From: Physella acuta
Lineage: Eukaryota; Mollusca; Gastropoda; Physidae
Direction of reading: 5' to 3'
DNA: 64,000 nt
Assembly: GCF_028476545.1 (NCBI RefSeq)
Contig: NW_026733060.1
Location: 1-64,000, forward strand
Below the pieces are notes generated by a model. It had not been told where the DNA came from. It did not search any database and saw nothing but the letters and a program-made list of their open reading frames with translations. The position numbers and the translations under genes were made by a program. This document shows positions 1 through 13,269 of the stretch, in pieces; the stretch's first letter is position 1; each line of letters begins with the position of its first letter.

Positions 1-448
1 ATTCGATTTTGAGTCTGTGCATCAGTATAAAACAGAACTAGAAAATTCAGTTCAGTGGATCTCCGCAAGTCTATTTAATCAATAGATTTATTTTCAGTCA
101 ATCAATCATTCCAAAATCATTAGTTGGGTCTTTCAGGCACCACAGTTAATTATCTCATCATTTTCTGCCAACTGTCTCAGTTCTCTGTTGCTTTGAGTAG
201 TTCTACAACAGGCAATCCAGCCCAATTTTGCATGAATTTCACTCTAATTTAACAAATTTTTTATTACTAAAATGTATAACAGTGCCAAAGTCTGCACGTT
301 ACGGAGCCAATATTATTGATTGTACGTCAATGTGGATTAGAACGTTTTTTTTTTTCAATATTACTCTTTCCATCGACTTTAAAAGAGTATTGAAAATAGT
401 ATCGTTTACTTTCACAGAATGGTTGACCAAAGCTAGCGAGCTGGCCAG

Positions 449-494
449 CCGTACACCTCCCGTACACCTCCCGTACACCTCCCGTACACCTCCC
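449..494. repeat. 12-bp tandem repeat
   Basis: About four copies of CCGTACACCTCC in direct succession. Confidence 0.9.
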
Positions 495-1459
495 TCCTCT
501 ATCAACTGCCGGGCGATCAGCTCCAGGTGTTCGTAATCTTAATCTTCCCGAGAAGCAGACGACATCTTCTTTATCGCATATTGACTTCCCGCCAGTTTAT
601 TTATTTACAAGCGGGATATCAGCAGATAGCAGGCGATTTATGCAGTGGGTCCCCACACAATTTATGCAGTAGATTCCCACACAATTTATCCGGTAGATCT
701 CTCTCTCCCACACACATACACACACACACACACACCACAGCTCGTGTTAAAGGTGGGAATTTTTAAGGAATGATGGATTATTAGGTGTAAATAAATTCTG
801 CTGGGTTTGTTGGCTGGTCGGGGTGGGGTGGGTGGGGGGGGGGGGGGGCTGGAGCTGCTATCGCCACTCATGTTGGTACTAATAGATCACACGATTAGAA
901 TGATGACATCATTTTTCTAGAAGCGAGGAAAATAATTTGTGAACTCTAAACTTTTTTAGTTGAATACAGTAGATCCATTTAAACAGATCGGTTGAATTTT
1001 TTTTTTCCTTTTTTTTTTTTCCTTTCGATGTTACACTATTTCATTGAAATTTGTTTTATAAAATACATGTACTGTTTAGATAATAAATTTGTTTCTTAAT
1101 ACGAATATTTGTGAATACTAGTGTTTCAAAGTATAATTAAGATGTCAATTATATGTATACGTATGCTCATATGTGTGTGTGTATGTATGTGTGTGTGTGT
1201 GTTATTAAAAGGGCAAGAAGTAGACTCGTTATCTGCAGAAGATAAATACGAGGCTCCAGAACTCGAATCTTTATTTTGTTTATCTCCCTTTCATTCCTTG
1301 ATTTGGCCGATATTTCTTGCGTCGACCCAAATTTTATTCCTAAACTTCACAAATCGATCTGAAAGCAATTCGTTAAAAATCAATTCCCGGTTCCTCAGTA
1401 GCCGCGGTGTGCAAAAAGGCGGAGAGAAAAAAAATGTACACTTGCGCGTGTATTGACAA

Positions 1460-2105
1460 CTCACCAACCACAGTGTACTATAGGCGCAACTCACTCGACG
1501 GGCGCGCGCTGATTTCCTAATAGATAGCGATTTCCAATCTTCAAAGAACCGGGGTGGTGGGGGGGAGGTAAAAAGGGGAGGGGGGGTAGAGCCTAGTGTT
1601 GAGGTGTGGGCATGGTATCTCCATACGCCAATAGGCACCGAACGACAGACCCGCAAACAGGCTACGCTGCGGTGGCGACGCGAAACACTGCTAATCATAT
1701 CCACCGTACGTCGTTCAGCGGGTCTTCCCTTTAAATACTTATCTCACGGAAAAAAAGAGAAAAAAAAAGTTCCCCGTCAGACTTCAAAGAGTTTTCCGGG
1801 GGTCGGCAGAAAGAAAAAAAAAACCTCCAGAAAAGACTAGTGGTAGCGAGGCAAAAATAAGTCTTCTAGCACAGATGGGGGGTAATTATGAAATCAAAGA
1901 ACTCCAGCGGCAAAGGAACACGCTTACCAGACGGGAATAAAATTTTACGACTGGGTTGAGTTGCATAGAACGGGGGGAGCCGATCCTTGTTGGAAGCAGA
2001 GGCACCGTCGGGCAAAGGTAAAGCTGACGTGGGGGCCCGGGCTTTCGATCACGGCGGGGCGGGGGCGAGTCGAATTCCTGACGCCGATGCGACTCACACG
2101 CACAA
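1460..2105. other. GC-richer unique islands in distal intron 1
   Basis: Two CpG-containing patches (about 1460-1720 and 1970-2100) stand out against AT-rich, poly-T-rich surroundings. Open frames on both strands reach 137 codons but contain no recognisable domain, so I do not call a gene. Conserved regulatory DNA is the most economical guess. Confidence 0.3.
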
Positions 2106-2839
2106 GACGCAAGACTTGAGCTTTTTCACAGAGAGGACTGATGAGATACCTCATTATTATAAAAAAAAGAATAGTGCAAGTGTAAAAAAATGAAAATAAT
2201 TTCAATCTTTTTTTATTATTTTTTTTTATAGCAGATTCTACACGGTGCTTGATTTGTATGAAAGTGTTGGTTAAAATTTATTTGATATTTGGTTTTTTTT
2301 TTTTTTTTTATGTTTTTTTTTATTGTTAAAGTCTTACCAGGTCAATTGGTTTCTCATAACATCAATAGCATCATATATATCGGTTGTATGTGTGTGTGCA
2401 AGTGAAAAATGGACACACGCTACATCAATAGGTGGGTCTTGAGACTTGAAGGTATGTAGGTGAGCGAATGCGTGAGTGTTTGCTTAGTATACTCTCTGGA
2501 CATCAAAACCAGGTTTTAAAACTCGACTTGTTAGCTTGTTAGAAATTTCAAGATCGAGATTGTTACGAAAAACTAGGCAGGAAAACGCATTACAGTTATA
2601 TATAATTCGTCTAACTAATACCTACACATATTCTTATCCTGAATGCAAGCACAAAGTTTACAAACAGATTGGTAAAAGTAAACATATCTTAAACGTTGAT
2701 GTTTCTTCACATTTAAATGAATAATATTTTTTTTAATTAAGGGAAATGTTAAGAAAATACGACATAACAACAAAATAATAATTAACTTACAAATAAACAA
2801 TGACCAAAATTGATTAACTACATTAATTGGACTAAAAAA

Positions 2840-3250
2840 CAAGTCGGTTTTTCCCTGACCGTGACGTCACAACGTGCAAGCGACTCCCCTGACCAATGCT
2901 TATCAAAAAGTCGCAAGCGCCCTCGTCGGTTAACTAAAAAAATAGTGGGTGTTCTGTGCCGCTTGAAAGCTTAGCGAAACAATTTTTTTAATGTCCCACC
3001 CAGCCCATTGAGAAGGTGTGTCGGCACCGCTATTTGATCTATTCATGGAGTCCGCGTCGTTTTGTACCGTGAATGGTCTCCACACAATGCTTGAAATAGC
3101 GCATTACGGGCAGTAATATTCACGGCGAAAGGCATTTTTGTGTTGTAGATATGACCCCGGGGGCAGTAGGATTGGGCAGGACAGAGGAGGGTCTTCGCTG
3201 CGAAATGTGGGGACGTCGTTAATCTGTGGAGGGTGTAGGCTGTTTATACT
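2840..3250. other. Unique moderate-GC island
   Basis: Non-repetitive sequence with scattered CpGs. It holds a small inverted pair CCGTGAAT/ATTCACGG around 3068-3125. There are no open frames of note. It is a candidate conserved non-coding element. Confidence 0.3.
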
Positions 3251-5500
3251 TTAATCACAGATTAATTGTTCAAACACTACCGCAATAAACTGATCCGATT
3301 ATCACAATTTTTTAGCAGCATCCGAATACGATTTGTGAGATAGTTTCTATAGCTCTATACACGGTAAGAATGCATGTACACTTTTATCAAGGAACACTCT
3401 TCAAAGACTTCAAGGAATATAACAAGAAGGTTTTAATGCCTGAAGACCAACCCGAATTATTTCCCTTTTACGATCTTAAATTGTCCCCCCGAACGTGAAA
3501 CGAAAAGCAGAGGGGACATAAAAAGTGGGGGTCTTGTCAAAATGGCCGTGCAGATGGCTCAAATAAAACCCATATATGAGAATTTAGATTGCTGTAATTA
3601 TGGTCATGGTTTGGTTTTAAGTCGCTTGATGAGTCGGTCAGGACGCAGTCGGGTTCTGGGAGAGTTCGGGTAAGGATTGCAGTAAGTGATTCGTTGGTCT
3701 GGGATTAAACGAGACTAGTTCGCTGTATGTGGATATGTATGTGCAAGATGTATGAGCAAAGTGTGAAATGCTGCACCATAATTCTGTATGCGAGTATCAT
3801 CGTGATGTCGGTACGGTGTGATATGTTAACCAACACATAGACATACGGAAGGTGAGTAATGTTTTCCTAACTTACCCCACAATTGTTATTTATGTATGAG
3901 TGTATACGATAGACGTCAACACGGAATGTGGTAATGTTTGCAAGAAAACTGTTGCATCGTTGATGGTTAGCATTTTGTTAATACAAATTATTGTTTAAAT
4001 TATAGCATTAGGCGATAGAGGATGCATTATTTATGAGATATTTTAAAAATTTAAAACCAACTAAAAATTTAAGGGAAGTAACTACAGCATGAATAGCTGA
4101 CCGTGTGAAATAAAAATTCGCTGAAAAAAAATACAAACCATATACAAGGACATGATGTAATCAATAGCCAGGGTCATTAAATTAAAATCGAGACTTAATT
4201 TATTTATTTATGGTGTATCAACGCAGAGTGGTAGAAATGGTTTCAAATTTGTGCGGTACATTTAGCGCAGGTTTTTTTTGTTAGAACTCTTTGGATTTGT
4301 TTGTAGTAAAGATGGTAGATTTTAAACTCGAAACCGTGTTTTAGAAAAAACTTAATTCTAAATTGAAAAAAAATCATGTTAGTTTATTTAAAGCTTTTGA
4401 ATGAATATCGTGTAAGTGTCTGATACACGTATTTGTAAATGCGACTATTTTATCTAAAATTGATCTCAGTGTATCGATTTTTCAAATGGCTTTTCACTTC
4501 ATAATATGCTGGTTCTTCCTTTTAAAAAAATAGAATCCTTCTTATCTATTTTGGAAAGCAAAACTACTTACAGATTAAAAGTATTTTACTGAATGAATCA
4601 ATAAATCAGACTTAAAATTGATTGATACAATTAGATAGTACTCTACAGCAGTTAAAACCGTCCACCAAATAATTTATAAATGTGTCAGGTATTCAACATG
4701 AGTTATTCGTTCATAGGAACATCTTTTTGATTCATTTGAAATATATGTTTATTCCAAGTAAAACGTAAAATAATCTTTAAATTTCAACCAAAACTTTGTA
4801 AGACGTACAATAAGCGAGTTCTAGAAATATGCACACGATTGATCTATGAAGTGATGTTGTTGAGCTTACTAACGAACAAAACATACATGAAGATCATAGT
4901 CTATTTAGACAAAAAAAAAACGCCGTAATTTCTCAAAACTACTGAAAAACACTTGCGAATAGCTGGTATACCCTTTATTGTAATTTAAAATGTTAATGAA
5001 AACTTTGTTTTCATGGTAAAAGATTTATAATACTTTGATACCAGGAAAAGTGTATGCGAAAATGATTAAGAAACAATTGGTGTATTTTTAATGTAATCAA
5101 ATCAACATAATTTAGTTAATAAGCATGTTTTGCGATTAGGAAGATAAAGTATAGTTCATCTGTTTTATTTATCTATGCTAATGAACAGATATGTTGTGCA
5201 GCATTATACTCAGCCTTTATAACTTTCATTAACAAGTGTACCACATGGGGGGGTGGGATATAAACATAGAGATCGGAGAAAATCCGTCGCTAAAATCGTT
5301 AGCAACCATCTCACAGATGATCTCCTTACAACAACCTGACCAGCAAGCCGAGTGTTGACATTCATACCATCCCCCGGCAACATTCATACCATCCCCCAGC
5401 AGTAAGAAACGGGAAACTGTATCCTAATACCACTCTGTCGTTTGTTCACCTCACATCCTGATGTCTTTGCTTCCTTTATGGCCGGTCTGGCTTACTCCTC
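3251..5500. other. AT-rich intronic stretch without recognisable features
   Basis: No long open frame, tandem array or terminal repeat is apparent apart from short A/T runs. Confidence 0.6.
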
Positions 5501-5507
5501 CATATAC

Positions 5508-5575
5508 TCGTCATCCCCCGGGGGCGGGGCAATAAAACATCACCCACGGTCAGGACTCTAAAGTAGACGTGGTTT
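5508..5575. repeat. Dispersed repeat fragment, copy 1
   Basis: CCCCCGGGGGCGGGG followed by RRTAAAACA-type sequence and GTGGTTTATTTAG. It matches the segment at 31295-31352 in the same order and orientation. The family is unknown. Confidence 0.45.
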
Positions 5576-5928
5576 ATTTAGTGTCCAGGCATGCTTTGAC
5601 TTAATTCCCTAGTACAGGCCAACTGATGAACTTTCTATGAAACTAACGAACTGTCACTAGAATAAACGAACTATCATTAAATCAGAAGTACTTTCTATAG
5701 AATAGAAGAACTATCAGTTGAACAGATGTACAATCAGTAGAATAAATATTCTAGAATTGAAGAGGTTAACGCTGAAGGACATAAACTCCAATTAGTCTTA
5801 TCACCAGTAGCTTGGTTGTGTGGAGGAGTCTACTAACTATAGTGTGTACATTTTAAAAGACGATGTGCACTGCTTATAGAATCGCAAATTAATTTGTTTA
5901 CGCCTACACGTTATTGGAATCAACGGAG

Positions 5929-5929
<1 letters not shown>

Positions 5930-6006
<77 letters not shown>
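5930..6006. repeat. (AT)n microsatellite
   Basis: Uninterrupted AT dinucleotides over 77 bases. The reading frames across it are artefacts. Confidence 0.97.
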
Positions 6007-6008
<2 letters not shown>

Positions 6009-7339
6009 TCTAATATCCAGTGTGTCAATAGTTTTAGTGCTGAGATTATATGCAGTAGCAAAAGTAATTATTCTATCATCGTTACAGCAAAATGTATGTT
6101 ATACATTTTCTAATCTACTTATAGGATCGTAGTCGTCCATTTCTGAAATTTCGGCCAACAGATTTTGGTTTGTAATTGACATTTTTCCCCTTGTAGGCCT
6201 ATTAGGGAATTTTGAGATTGAATGTATTTTCTTACGTATTCTTCTCAGAGGTATGTTCTTACACTTCCATTAATTTTTGGAGTTTTTCGACTTATCTAAC
6301 TTGACCTAGCCATAGCAGTTTATGTTCAATAAGTCTAACACGATTTTGTTTGATGAGAAACAGAGTTCGGGTCTGATGTTATCATATATTTAGCTTTAAG
6401 ATTACAAGTTCAATCAAAGCGATCTAGATGTAAAAAAAAATGTTTTTTGTTAATAAATTTTCTTAAAAATCGCTCTTTTATTAATATTTTAGAAGTATAT
6501 TTGTATAGCTGTGGAATATTTTTGAACATTAAAAAACCGAATTCCTTTCACATCTGATTTTTTTTCCAGCAGCCACCTTTACCTCCTAGAGATTAGGGCT
6601 TAATGTTAGTTTGAAGTTAATGTATACTTCATTGTATAGGTGTACTGTTTGTATTATTGATTTTTCTAAATCAACAAAAACTTCGAACAGAACTTTGAAA
6701 TATTCAAATGGCGTTTGATTTATTATTATTATTATTTTTTGCTACCAAATAGATCAGTCAATTAAAAACATTTTCTTTATGATTTCATTTTAAGACACGG
6801 GCATTCAAAAAACAATAAAAAAAATAAAATCCGGATTAATCTAAAATACGAATCTGACACCATTGATTTTTTTTCCAAAACATCATAATAAGCGAATTTT
6901 TTAAATAAAAATTTCTGATACAATGGAATTATTAGTGGGGGTGGTGTGTGTGTATAGGGTGATAGGTCGGTAAGGTGGATATGGATGGGGATATAGTACA
7001 TATGAGTGGGGATGCCGGTGTATGGGGGGGGGGGGGAGGTGGGGATTGTGTGGTTGGTCCACCATAACCGATTATCACTGAATAATGACATATACATCAA
7101 ACATGTAATCATTCAAAAATTACTAACTATGTATTATTTTTGCTTTCAAATTATCAAGTTTACTTTTTTACTTTATAAGTTGTTTTTGAATATGACAGTA
7201 ATTTTAAAGCACGGCACAGTTAAAGTTTCTAATAAATTAGCACCTTATATGTAGCTTTGAATCGAATGATTGCATGCTTGCAAAGCTAACCTCAACAGAG
7301 GGAAGTCAATTAATTTTATTGTGCTAAGCTGATACATTA

Positions 7340-7820
7340 TTAGCCGTAGTTCTGGTACCGTTTGTGTGAATCGTACAATGCGTCTTCATCCCGCAGACTT
7401 TTAACACTTTCAAATAAGGTGCGATCACTAACAAACCATAGCCCTAAAAGATTACCCCACACTTTATTGGTAATATAACCGTGCGCATCTTTTCTGAGCA
7501 CCACCGGAAAATATCACCCCTAGCGCCATCTTCTCACGATAACTAAATATATACGTCCCGCTTGTGTTTAGTCCCCGTAGCTGGGGCCACCCTATCTTGA
7601 CTCGTCACCGCCATAAGTCAGACATTTATCACAGGCAGAGGCGTCCCTGTAGGTAGTAAAACGAGGATGTTATGACCCAGGGCGGCATTAACTCGCCGGT
7701 TGGATGAGATTGTCATATTTGCCCCCATACACAAAAACACCGCTGGAGTTATCAGGACATACAGAGTTCTGGGACGTTAGTAGCCGGTGAATATATTCGC
7801 GAGAAGTTCTGTAGGGCTGA
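7340..7820. other. Unique GC-richer island in intron 1
   Basis: About 480 bases of non-repetitive sequence with many CpGs between AT-rich flanks. There is no long frame and no tandem structure. Candidate conserved regulatory sequence. Confidence 0.35.
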
Positions 7821-8221
7821 CAGAATAAAACACGTAGTCGTACTTTTAATCGCATCAAAATGTCGAAATAAAAACGATTATTTATACTTAATTTTTTTTA
7901 TTTTTATTTTATTTTATTTTTTATTTTTAAATCAGAAACAAACTATCAGTTTACACATTAAATTTCTCCAATATATATAGGTATAGAAAGAAAGAAAGAG
8001 AGATTTCTAGAATTGTAGAATACACATTATGTCTAATATTGCTTTACACACATGTTCAAAATTGCCGATTAACTTGTATTTTATTTCAGTTTTTTCGTTT
8101 TACTGTTTTTATTTCTATCATTAAAAAATTGTTCGAGCACTTTTGTTTAGTAACAAATCCCCTCAAATGAGCGGTGACTACAAAAAAAAAGTAATAAAAA
8201 ATTAAACAACACTCAACTCAG

Positions 8222-8520
8222 CAGTAGCCATTAATTAATGAACATGTCGGCTAATGAAAACGGCGAGTATAATTAACCAACATTACCAGTAGACCTTTGA
8301 ACTGATTACCAACCCCATTTTTTTCCCCACTTCGTTAATCCGGCTAGAGAAAAAAAAATCCTTTATCCTGTTTTGGCGTCAATAATTGATGGGGTGTATT
8401 AGCGTAATCCGAGGATTAAAATTTACCTAATAGAGGATTATCAACGCAGTTCACTAATCCTAGTTTACTACGAACGGCCACTATACATCTACTAAACCTT
8501 GCTAATCTGGGCTTTACCTT
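8222..8520. promoter_or_regulatory. Candidate enhancer with clustered TAATCC homeodomain sites
   Basis: Five exact TAATCC/GGATTA hexamers lie at 8336-8341, 8405-8410, 8413-8418, 8435-8440 and 8455-8460. Further ATTA/TAAT cores lie close by at 8231-8238 and 8502-8506. TAATCC is the site of K50 homeodomains (Bicoid/Otx/Pitx/Gsc class). The sequence is otherwise unique and lies in the Hox intron. Enhancer function is inferred. Confidence 0.5.
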
Positions 8521-8819
8521 TTTTTTTAAAGTGCATGAATATTAATTTCTCATCCAACCAAACCGTAAAAAAGTTTACAGTAAAATTAATCTTTGGGTTT
8601 GTCTTTAATACAGTCAGAGCCGCCTACCGGTAACTGAGGTAGGAACGACATATTTAATTACATAATTTAAAAACAAATCTAGTGAACGAACTTTAAATGC
8701 ATATTAGACTTTTTTTGTTTAATTGCAACAACAAACAGGTTAAATACGTTTATTATAAATTTGGTGAAATGGCGTATAGTTTTGATGTTTGACCACAATT
8801 TTTTTAGTTTAAAACTAAT

Positions 8820-9080
8820 TAACTAATTGACAATGCCACTGCCTCTGTCAGTGACATTGTCAACGTGACTGTCACGTCATGGGCGACCAGCGCATTGACA
8901 ACCTTTATGTTTATGTCAGTGTCAATAATTTTGGTAATGTTAATCATGTCACTGAACATTGCCTTTACCAATGTCAGTGGCCACAGTGTGATAATGCCAC
9001 TGGCCTTGACTTTACCGATGTCAGTGGCCACACTGTGATAATGCCACTGACATGTCAGTCACTCCCTGTAGTGACCTGTC
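8820..9080. repeat. GTCAGTG/CACTGAC-rich repeat with a 45-bp tandem duplication
   Basis: GTCAGTGGCCACA-type words recur on both strands. A segment of about 45 bp starting TTTACC(A/G)ATGTCAGTGG is duplicated at about 8966-9055. Reading frames across it are by-products of the repeat. Confidence 0.7.
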
Positions 9081-9156
9081 AGTTTGTTGAATGACCTGCA
9101 ACAAGCTGAGTGACCCTAACACAACACTGGAGTAGCTGGAGGTTATGTTTTGATAA

Positions 9157-9262
9157 ATAGTTGTGTGTATGTGTGTGTCTTTGTGTGTATATATGTGTGT
9201 TTCTGTGTGTGTCTGTAAGAGTATGTGTGTGTACGTCTGTGTGTGTGTGTGTGTGTGTGTTT
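9157..9262. repeat. (TG)n microsatellite
   Basis: Interrupted TGTG tract. Confidence 0.95.
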
Positions 9263-9504
9263 CTTGCTAAAAAAATGTAATATGTTTCACAAGATGCATA
9301 TGTAGTGATTAATATACTTTGTAGAAAAACGCTTTATTTTGAATACGCATTGGTCTAACCGCCATGACTCCCCCCCCTTTTTCCCCCACCCCCTAACATG
9401 GGTGATAGATTACTGATAGATCTTTACACAGTAGATTTCATGATGTGAAGTTATAGCTTGATTTCGATTGGTTAACGTACCCATGTGTTTGGAATGATAT
9501 TAGA

Positions 9505-10683
9505 GTAGGGTAAGGTGGGGTAATTCCACACACGGGGTAATTCCACACACTATATACTGGATACTCTCTATTTTTAATGAGAGTAAAGTTTAATTAAAAG
9601 TTACCATTCCCTGTTTCTAAGAGGTCATTTCTTGTACTTTCTGATACTGTTAGAGAAGCGTTCAAAAACATTCAGAGCAAGAATTATAATTTAATCTGCA
9701 TCTATCTTCAAACATCATTAGGTAAGTACAACCCCTGCACTTTTTAAAAAATATTTTTTTGTGTCTTATTTTTAATTGTTGTCAATTATTTATTGATTAT
9801 ATGAAAGCTTAATCATTTTTGTTAATAGTCACAGTTAATGATGCTAGATTCAGCCTTTAATTTAGAACAGGAAAGCATATTTTTTTCAATAGTAGGTGTG
9901 GGGCAATTCCACACACATGGTGTGGGGCAATTCCATATACTATAGTTTGGAATGTCCCATGTTGCTTTTATACTCTTTAGAGGGTTTAGCTTTTATTTTA
10001 AACCATTTCAAATGGTTGTGGCTAATTCTGTAATTCACAACTCATTATTTAATCTTAAAAAATACTTGAATAGTACTAGATCTGGTACTATTTATTTTTT
10101 AAAAAGACTCTGCTATTAAAGTTAAGTAAAATTGCCACATACTTCTTTTATTTCTTTATCTATTATTTTTTTACTGTACCTATATTATTTATTATAATTT
10201 ATGCAATATTTAGAGCTAAACATCCCCATACACAAATTAGTAATTAGACTTTCTAACATTTAATATTGTATTTATTTCAGAATGGTCCACAATTTTAGAC
10301 GAATAACTTTGGCCTATGACAGATGAGAGTAGAATTCAGGAGGAAGAAATTGAGGCTTTCTCCTCACCCAGTGATGAAGACTGGTTGCCCCCATGCAATA
10401 TTGTTTCCAAGGGGAAAAATGTTTTTTACACATTTTTAAATACATGAATTTTAAAATTTTCATAATGTGTGTGGAATTGCCCCACTTGCCATGTTTTTGG
10501 AATAAAAGTGAAATATTTAAAAATTGTATTTTATTTTGTGAATTATCTTTATATTTGTTTGCCATCATATAAGTAATACATGTCTAGTTTTACCCTCAAT
10601 ATTATATTGTGGTAGTGTTGATTTTAGATTTTTTACAAATTTTTTAGAAAAGTAGTGTATGGAATTACCCCGGGTTACCCTAC
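9505..10683. mobile_element. Short TIR DNA transposon, unclassified
   Basis: The ends are inverted copies about 29 bp long, reading GTAGGGTAAGGTGGGGTAAT at the left. The right end in reverse complement begins GTAGGGTAACCCGGGGTAAT, and both continue TCCA(C/T)ACAC. Internal copies of GGGGCAATTCCA occur at about 9901-9935, and the inverse appears at about 10470-10487. At 10,185 bp upstream to 10,280 the sequence ends in an acceptor-like TTTATTTCAG, followed by a small acidic ORF at 10316. The element has no full transposase. No target duplication could be fixed with certainty and the superfamily is unknown. Confidence 0.65.
10316..10447 (+). pseudogene. Small acidic ORF inside the TIR element, possible transposase 3' exon
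   Basis: An ORF of 43 codons starting MTDESRIQEEEIEAF and containing SPSDEDWLP. It follows an acceptor-like TTTATTTCAG at 10271-10280. Acidic tails of this kind close several DNA transposases, so it may be the last exon of the element's former gene. It could equally be chance: it is short and has no catalytic motif. Confidence 0.3.
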
Positions 10684-10739
10684 AGGTTGGGTTTAATTTG
10701 ACTGAAAGTCAGCGTTCTAGTTCATTGCTGCGCTGAGAG

Positions 10740-11045
10740 TATTGTTAACGGAAGCTTTGCAATTATTGTTAACATCAAATGTTAACTTTACATATTTAGG
10801 CCTACTTTATAAATTGTACATTTTGAATGAATGTGTTAATTTTACGTGTTAATTTACATATGAACCTTCCTGATAACTATAGCTAACTTAACGTTAAATT
10901 TACACGTTAAATGTAAGCGTAAACATTAACGTTGCATGTTAGCTTTGCATGTTAACCTTACAAGTTAGCTTTACATGTTAAATGTGTATGTTCATTTTAC
11001 GTGTTAACATTGCGTATGATCTTGCATGTTAATTTAAAACGTAAT
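10740..11045. repeat. Degenerate TTACATGTTAA-type tandem repeat
   Basis: GTTAACNTTNCATGTTA-like words recur about every 11-20 bases. They are too diverged for a fixed period. Confidence 0.55.
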
Positions 11046-11089
11046 GTGTATGAGCTGGGCATCTGTTATCCTGAATAAGAACACAATTC

Positions 11090-11290
11090 GCAAATTTGTG
11101 CAACAGACTTAAAACTGTATGTAGACTCCAATGAGGTTCTGTAGTTCCATATATTTTGTGAGTTACCAATCTGTTCGTTTATACTCACACAGAATCAGGA
11201 TCTTTTTAAATGTAGTTCCATATACTTAATAAGATACCGATCTGTTCGTTAAAATATTCGTCTCGTTTGCATTCGCACATAATCGGGAAT
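11090..11290. repeat. Diverged tandem duplication, about 95 bp
   Basis: TGTAGTTCCATATA...ACCGATCTGTTCGTT appears twice in order, with indels. Confidence 0.5.
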
Positions 11291-11299
11291 TTTTGTTTT

Positions 11300-12340
11300 T
11301 ACTCATCTATTGGGTATTAATGAAATATGATTATCATATTTAATCGTTTGTTTTAAAACACTGTGAGTCGACCTTAACAAAACAAAACAAAGTCACCCAA
11401 TTTTTGTTCTTTTTCCATCGTTTTTAAAGATGTTTAAATTTGATAAGATAACCGTTTAATAACTTAGAATAACTAATTAATTTTTTAAGCTTTACATTTA
11501 TTGTAAATTTCTCCTGTTTATGGCAAGATGCTGTGATGCAAATATATCTTGTGTAGCAATGTAGTATAAACATATCACCCAAACCACGAAACAATATGAG
11601 AGCTAATAAAACATTATTGTAGGATAGAAACAAATTGTAATTCTACGAATAAAGCAGAAAATTCCTAGAATAAGAACAAATAAAATCCTAGGATAAAATA
11701 AAATCACATCGAATAATAACATGGTCAATTCACCCTTAGATATCAGCAAGAGAAGTGCCAAAAGATACTTTGATAGTCAGAAAAATGACTCTGGTATTTG
11801 AAGTCGACAGAAAGTAACCATACAAAACCTAATGCTTTTGTCAACAAGACATTAAAATAAAATAAAAAATCAATCGATAGATCAGTGTTAAAAAACATCT
11901 TCCACAAAAAAGTCATCAACTGTAAATAAATAACACAAGGAAACGGGGGGAAAAAAGTAGTTACTAGACGAAAATATTTGATGTTAGCAACATTACCAAC
12001 GATGTTTTTCTCAGATGGGAAGCTACTCTTTTGTTCTTCATCCTCGCATGTGTATTTCATTTTAACACAATTTGACATCTTACGAATATAAGGCAAAGAC
12101 AAACACGTTTAATAAAGAAAAAAAACATGCAAAAAAAATAATCTTAAAATGTATCGCCTCAGCGATAAAAGCATTCTAAACATTTTATTTTCTTTGCTCG
12201 CACCTCATTGTGTTTAAATTACAACTTTAGGTGCCAGGAAATATATGTATTCCACACAAAGTTACCTATTTTGCAATTTAGTGTATGTAAGAACTGACAA
12301 ATACGGTGTGTACATTTATTGCACCATCGCACTGCATGTT
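11300..12340. other. AT-rich intronic stretch
   Basis: Nothing recognisable. Minus-strand frames of 69 and 119 codons lack any domain and have the composition of AT-rich non-coding DNA. Confidence 0.55.
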
Positions 12341-12344
12341 AAAC

Positions 12345-12560
12345 TTCCAATATCATTTAGTTGGTTCAAATAGTAATGGGAGTAATTGATTCGCTATGTA
12401 CATACTAACAGCATAATTTAGTTCAAATACTAATGTGTATGATACATATACTATGTACAAACTACCAACATCAATTAGTTCAAATACTTAATGTGTGTGC
12501 TACATACACTATGTACAAACTACCAACATCACTTAGTTCAAATACTTAATGTGTGTAATA
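12345..12560. repeat. About 62-bp tandem repeat
   Basis: TTTAGTTCAAATAC...ATGTACAAACTACCAACATCA is repeated three to four times, with the last copies nearly identical. Confidence 0.8.
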
Positions 12561-12840
12561 AACACACTGAATGTAACATCAACAAATGTATTCACTAGAA
12601 GTTTGTCAACACTACAAATTATAAGCTCAGAACTGACTACACATCGTGTTGTAAACACAGGTACATTGTGCCGAATGTAAACACATTCACATAGGCGAGT
12701 ACTAGATGTATAATGAAGAATCACACACACACGCTAAGTACTTATTTGGTGTGTGAATTACTCACACATTTTATCGAGTTAGCCAGCGTAGCCTACAAAA
12801 AAAATTACATTACCATGACAATGCCCCTCCCTACCTCCTC

Positions 12841-13130
12841 CGCTTAACCCCCCCCCCCCCCTCCTATAAGGTTAACACATCAATACCCTAAGCCCCTTCC
12901 CTAACACTAGCTACTGTCCCCCGGCGTTCCCCGGGACTCCCCCCCCCTTCATTTGTCTAGGTTAAGCCCCTGACCCTTGACCTCCTGACGATGTCGTAAA
13001 TCTTACCTAGAGCCTGATCAATGCACAGTGGATTGCACCTAGCGCACCTTCTGGATGCACGTCCTGTCACGTGACTTGTGACCTTTGACGGGGGCTGGGG
13101 GGGAGAGGTGGTGGGGAGTTTGAGTCTCCC
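12841..13130. other. C-rich segment with homopolymer tracts
   Basis: Several C runs of 8-14 bases, then G-rich sequence around 13089-13110. No gene. Confidence 0.6.
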
Positions 13131-13269
13131 AAAAACACGAGCGACAAATTGATTATGTGTGATCGATTGGAAATTTTAAGATCAATACGATAGACGTAGT
13201 TTACTACAAGGTAACTGGGTGTGTTGGTGTTGGTAGGGCAGGGGAAGAGGTGGTGTATGATGTTGGGAT

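Noticed and set aside
1291-1704. Minus-strand frame of 137 codons
   Set aside because: The composition follows poly-C/poly-G runs, there is no recognisable domain, and an overlapping frame lies on the other strand.
11743-12102. 119-codon minus frame in the intron
   Set aside because: Phe/Leu-rich composition of AT-rich DNA, with no motif and no homeodomain residues, so it is not Hox exon 2.
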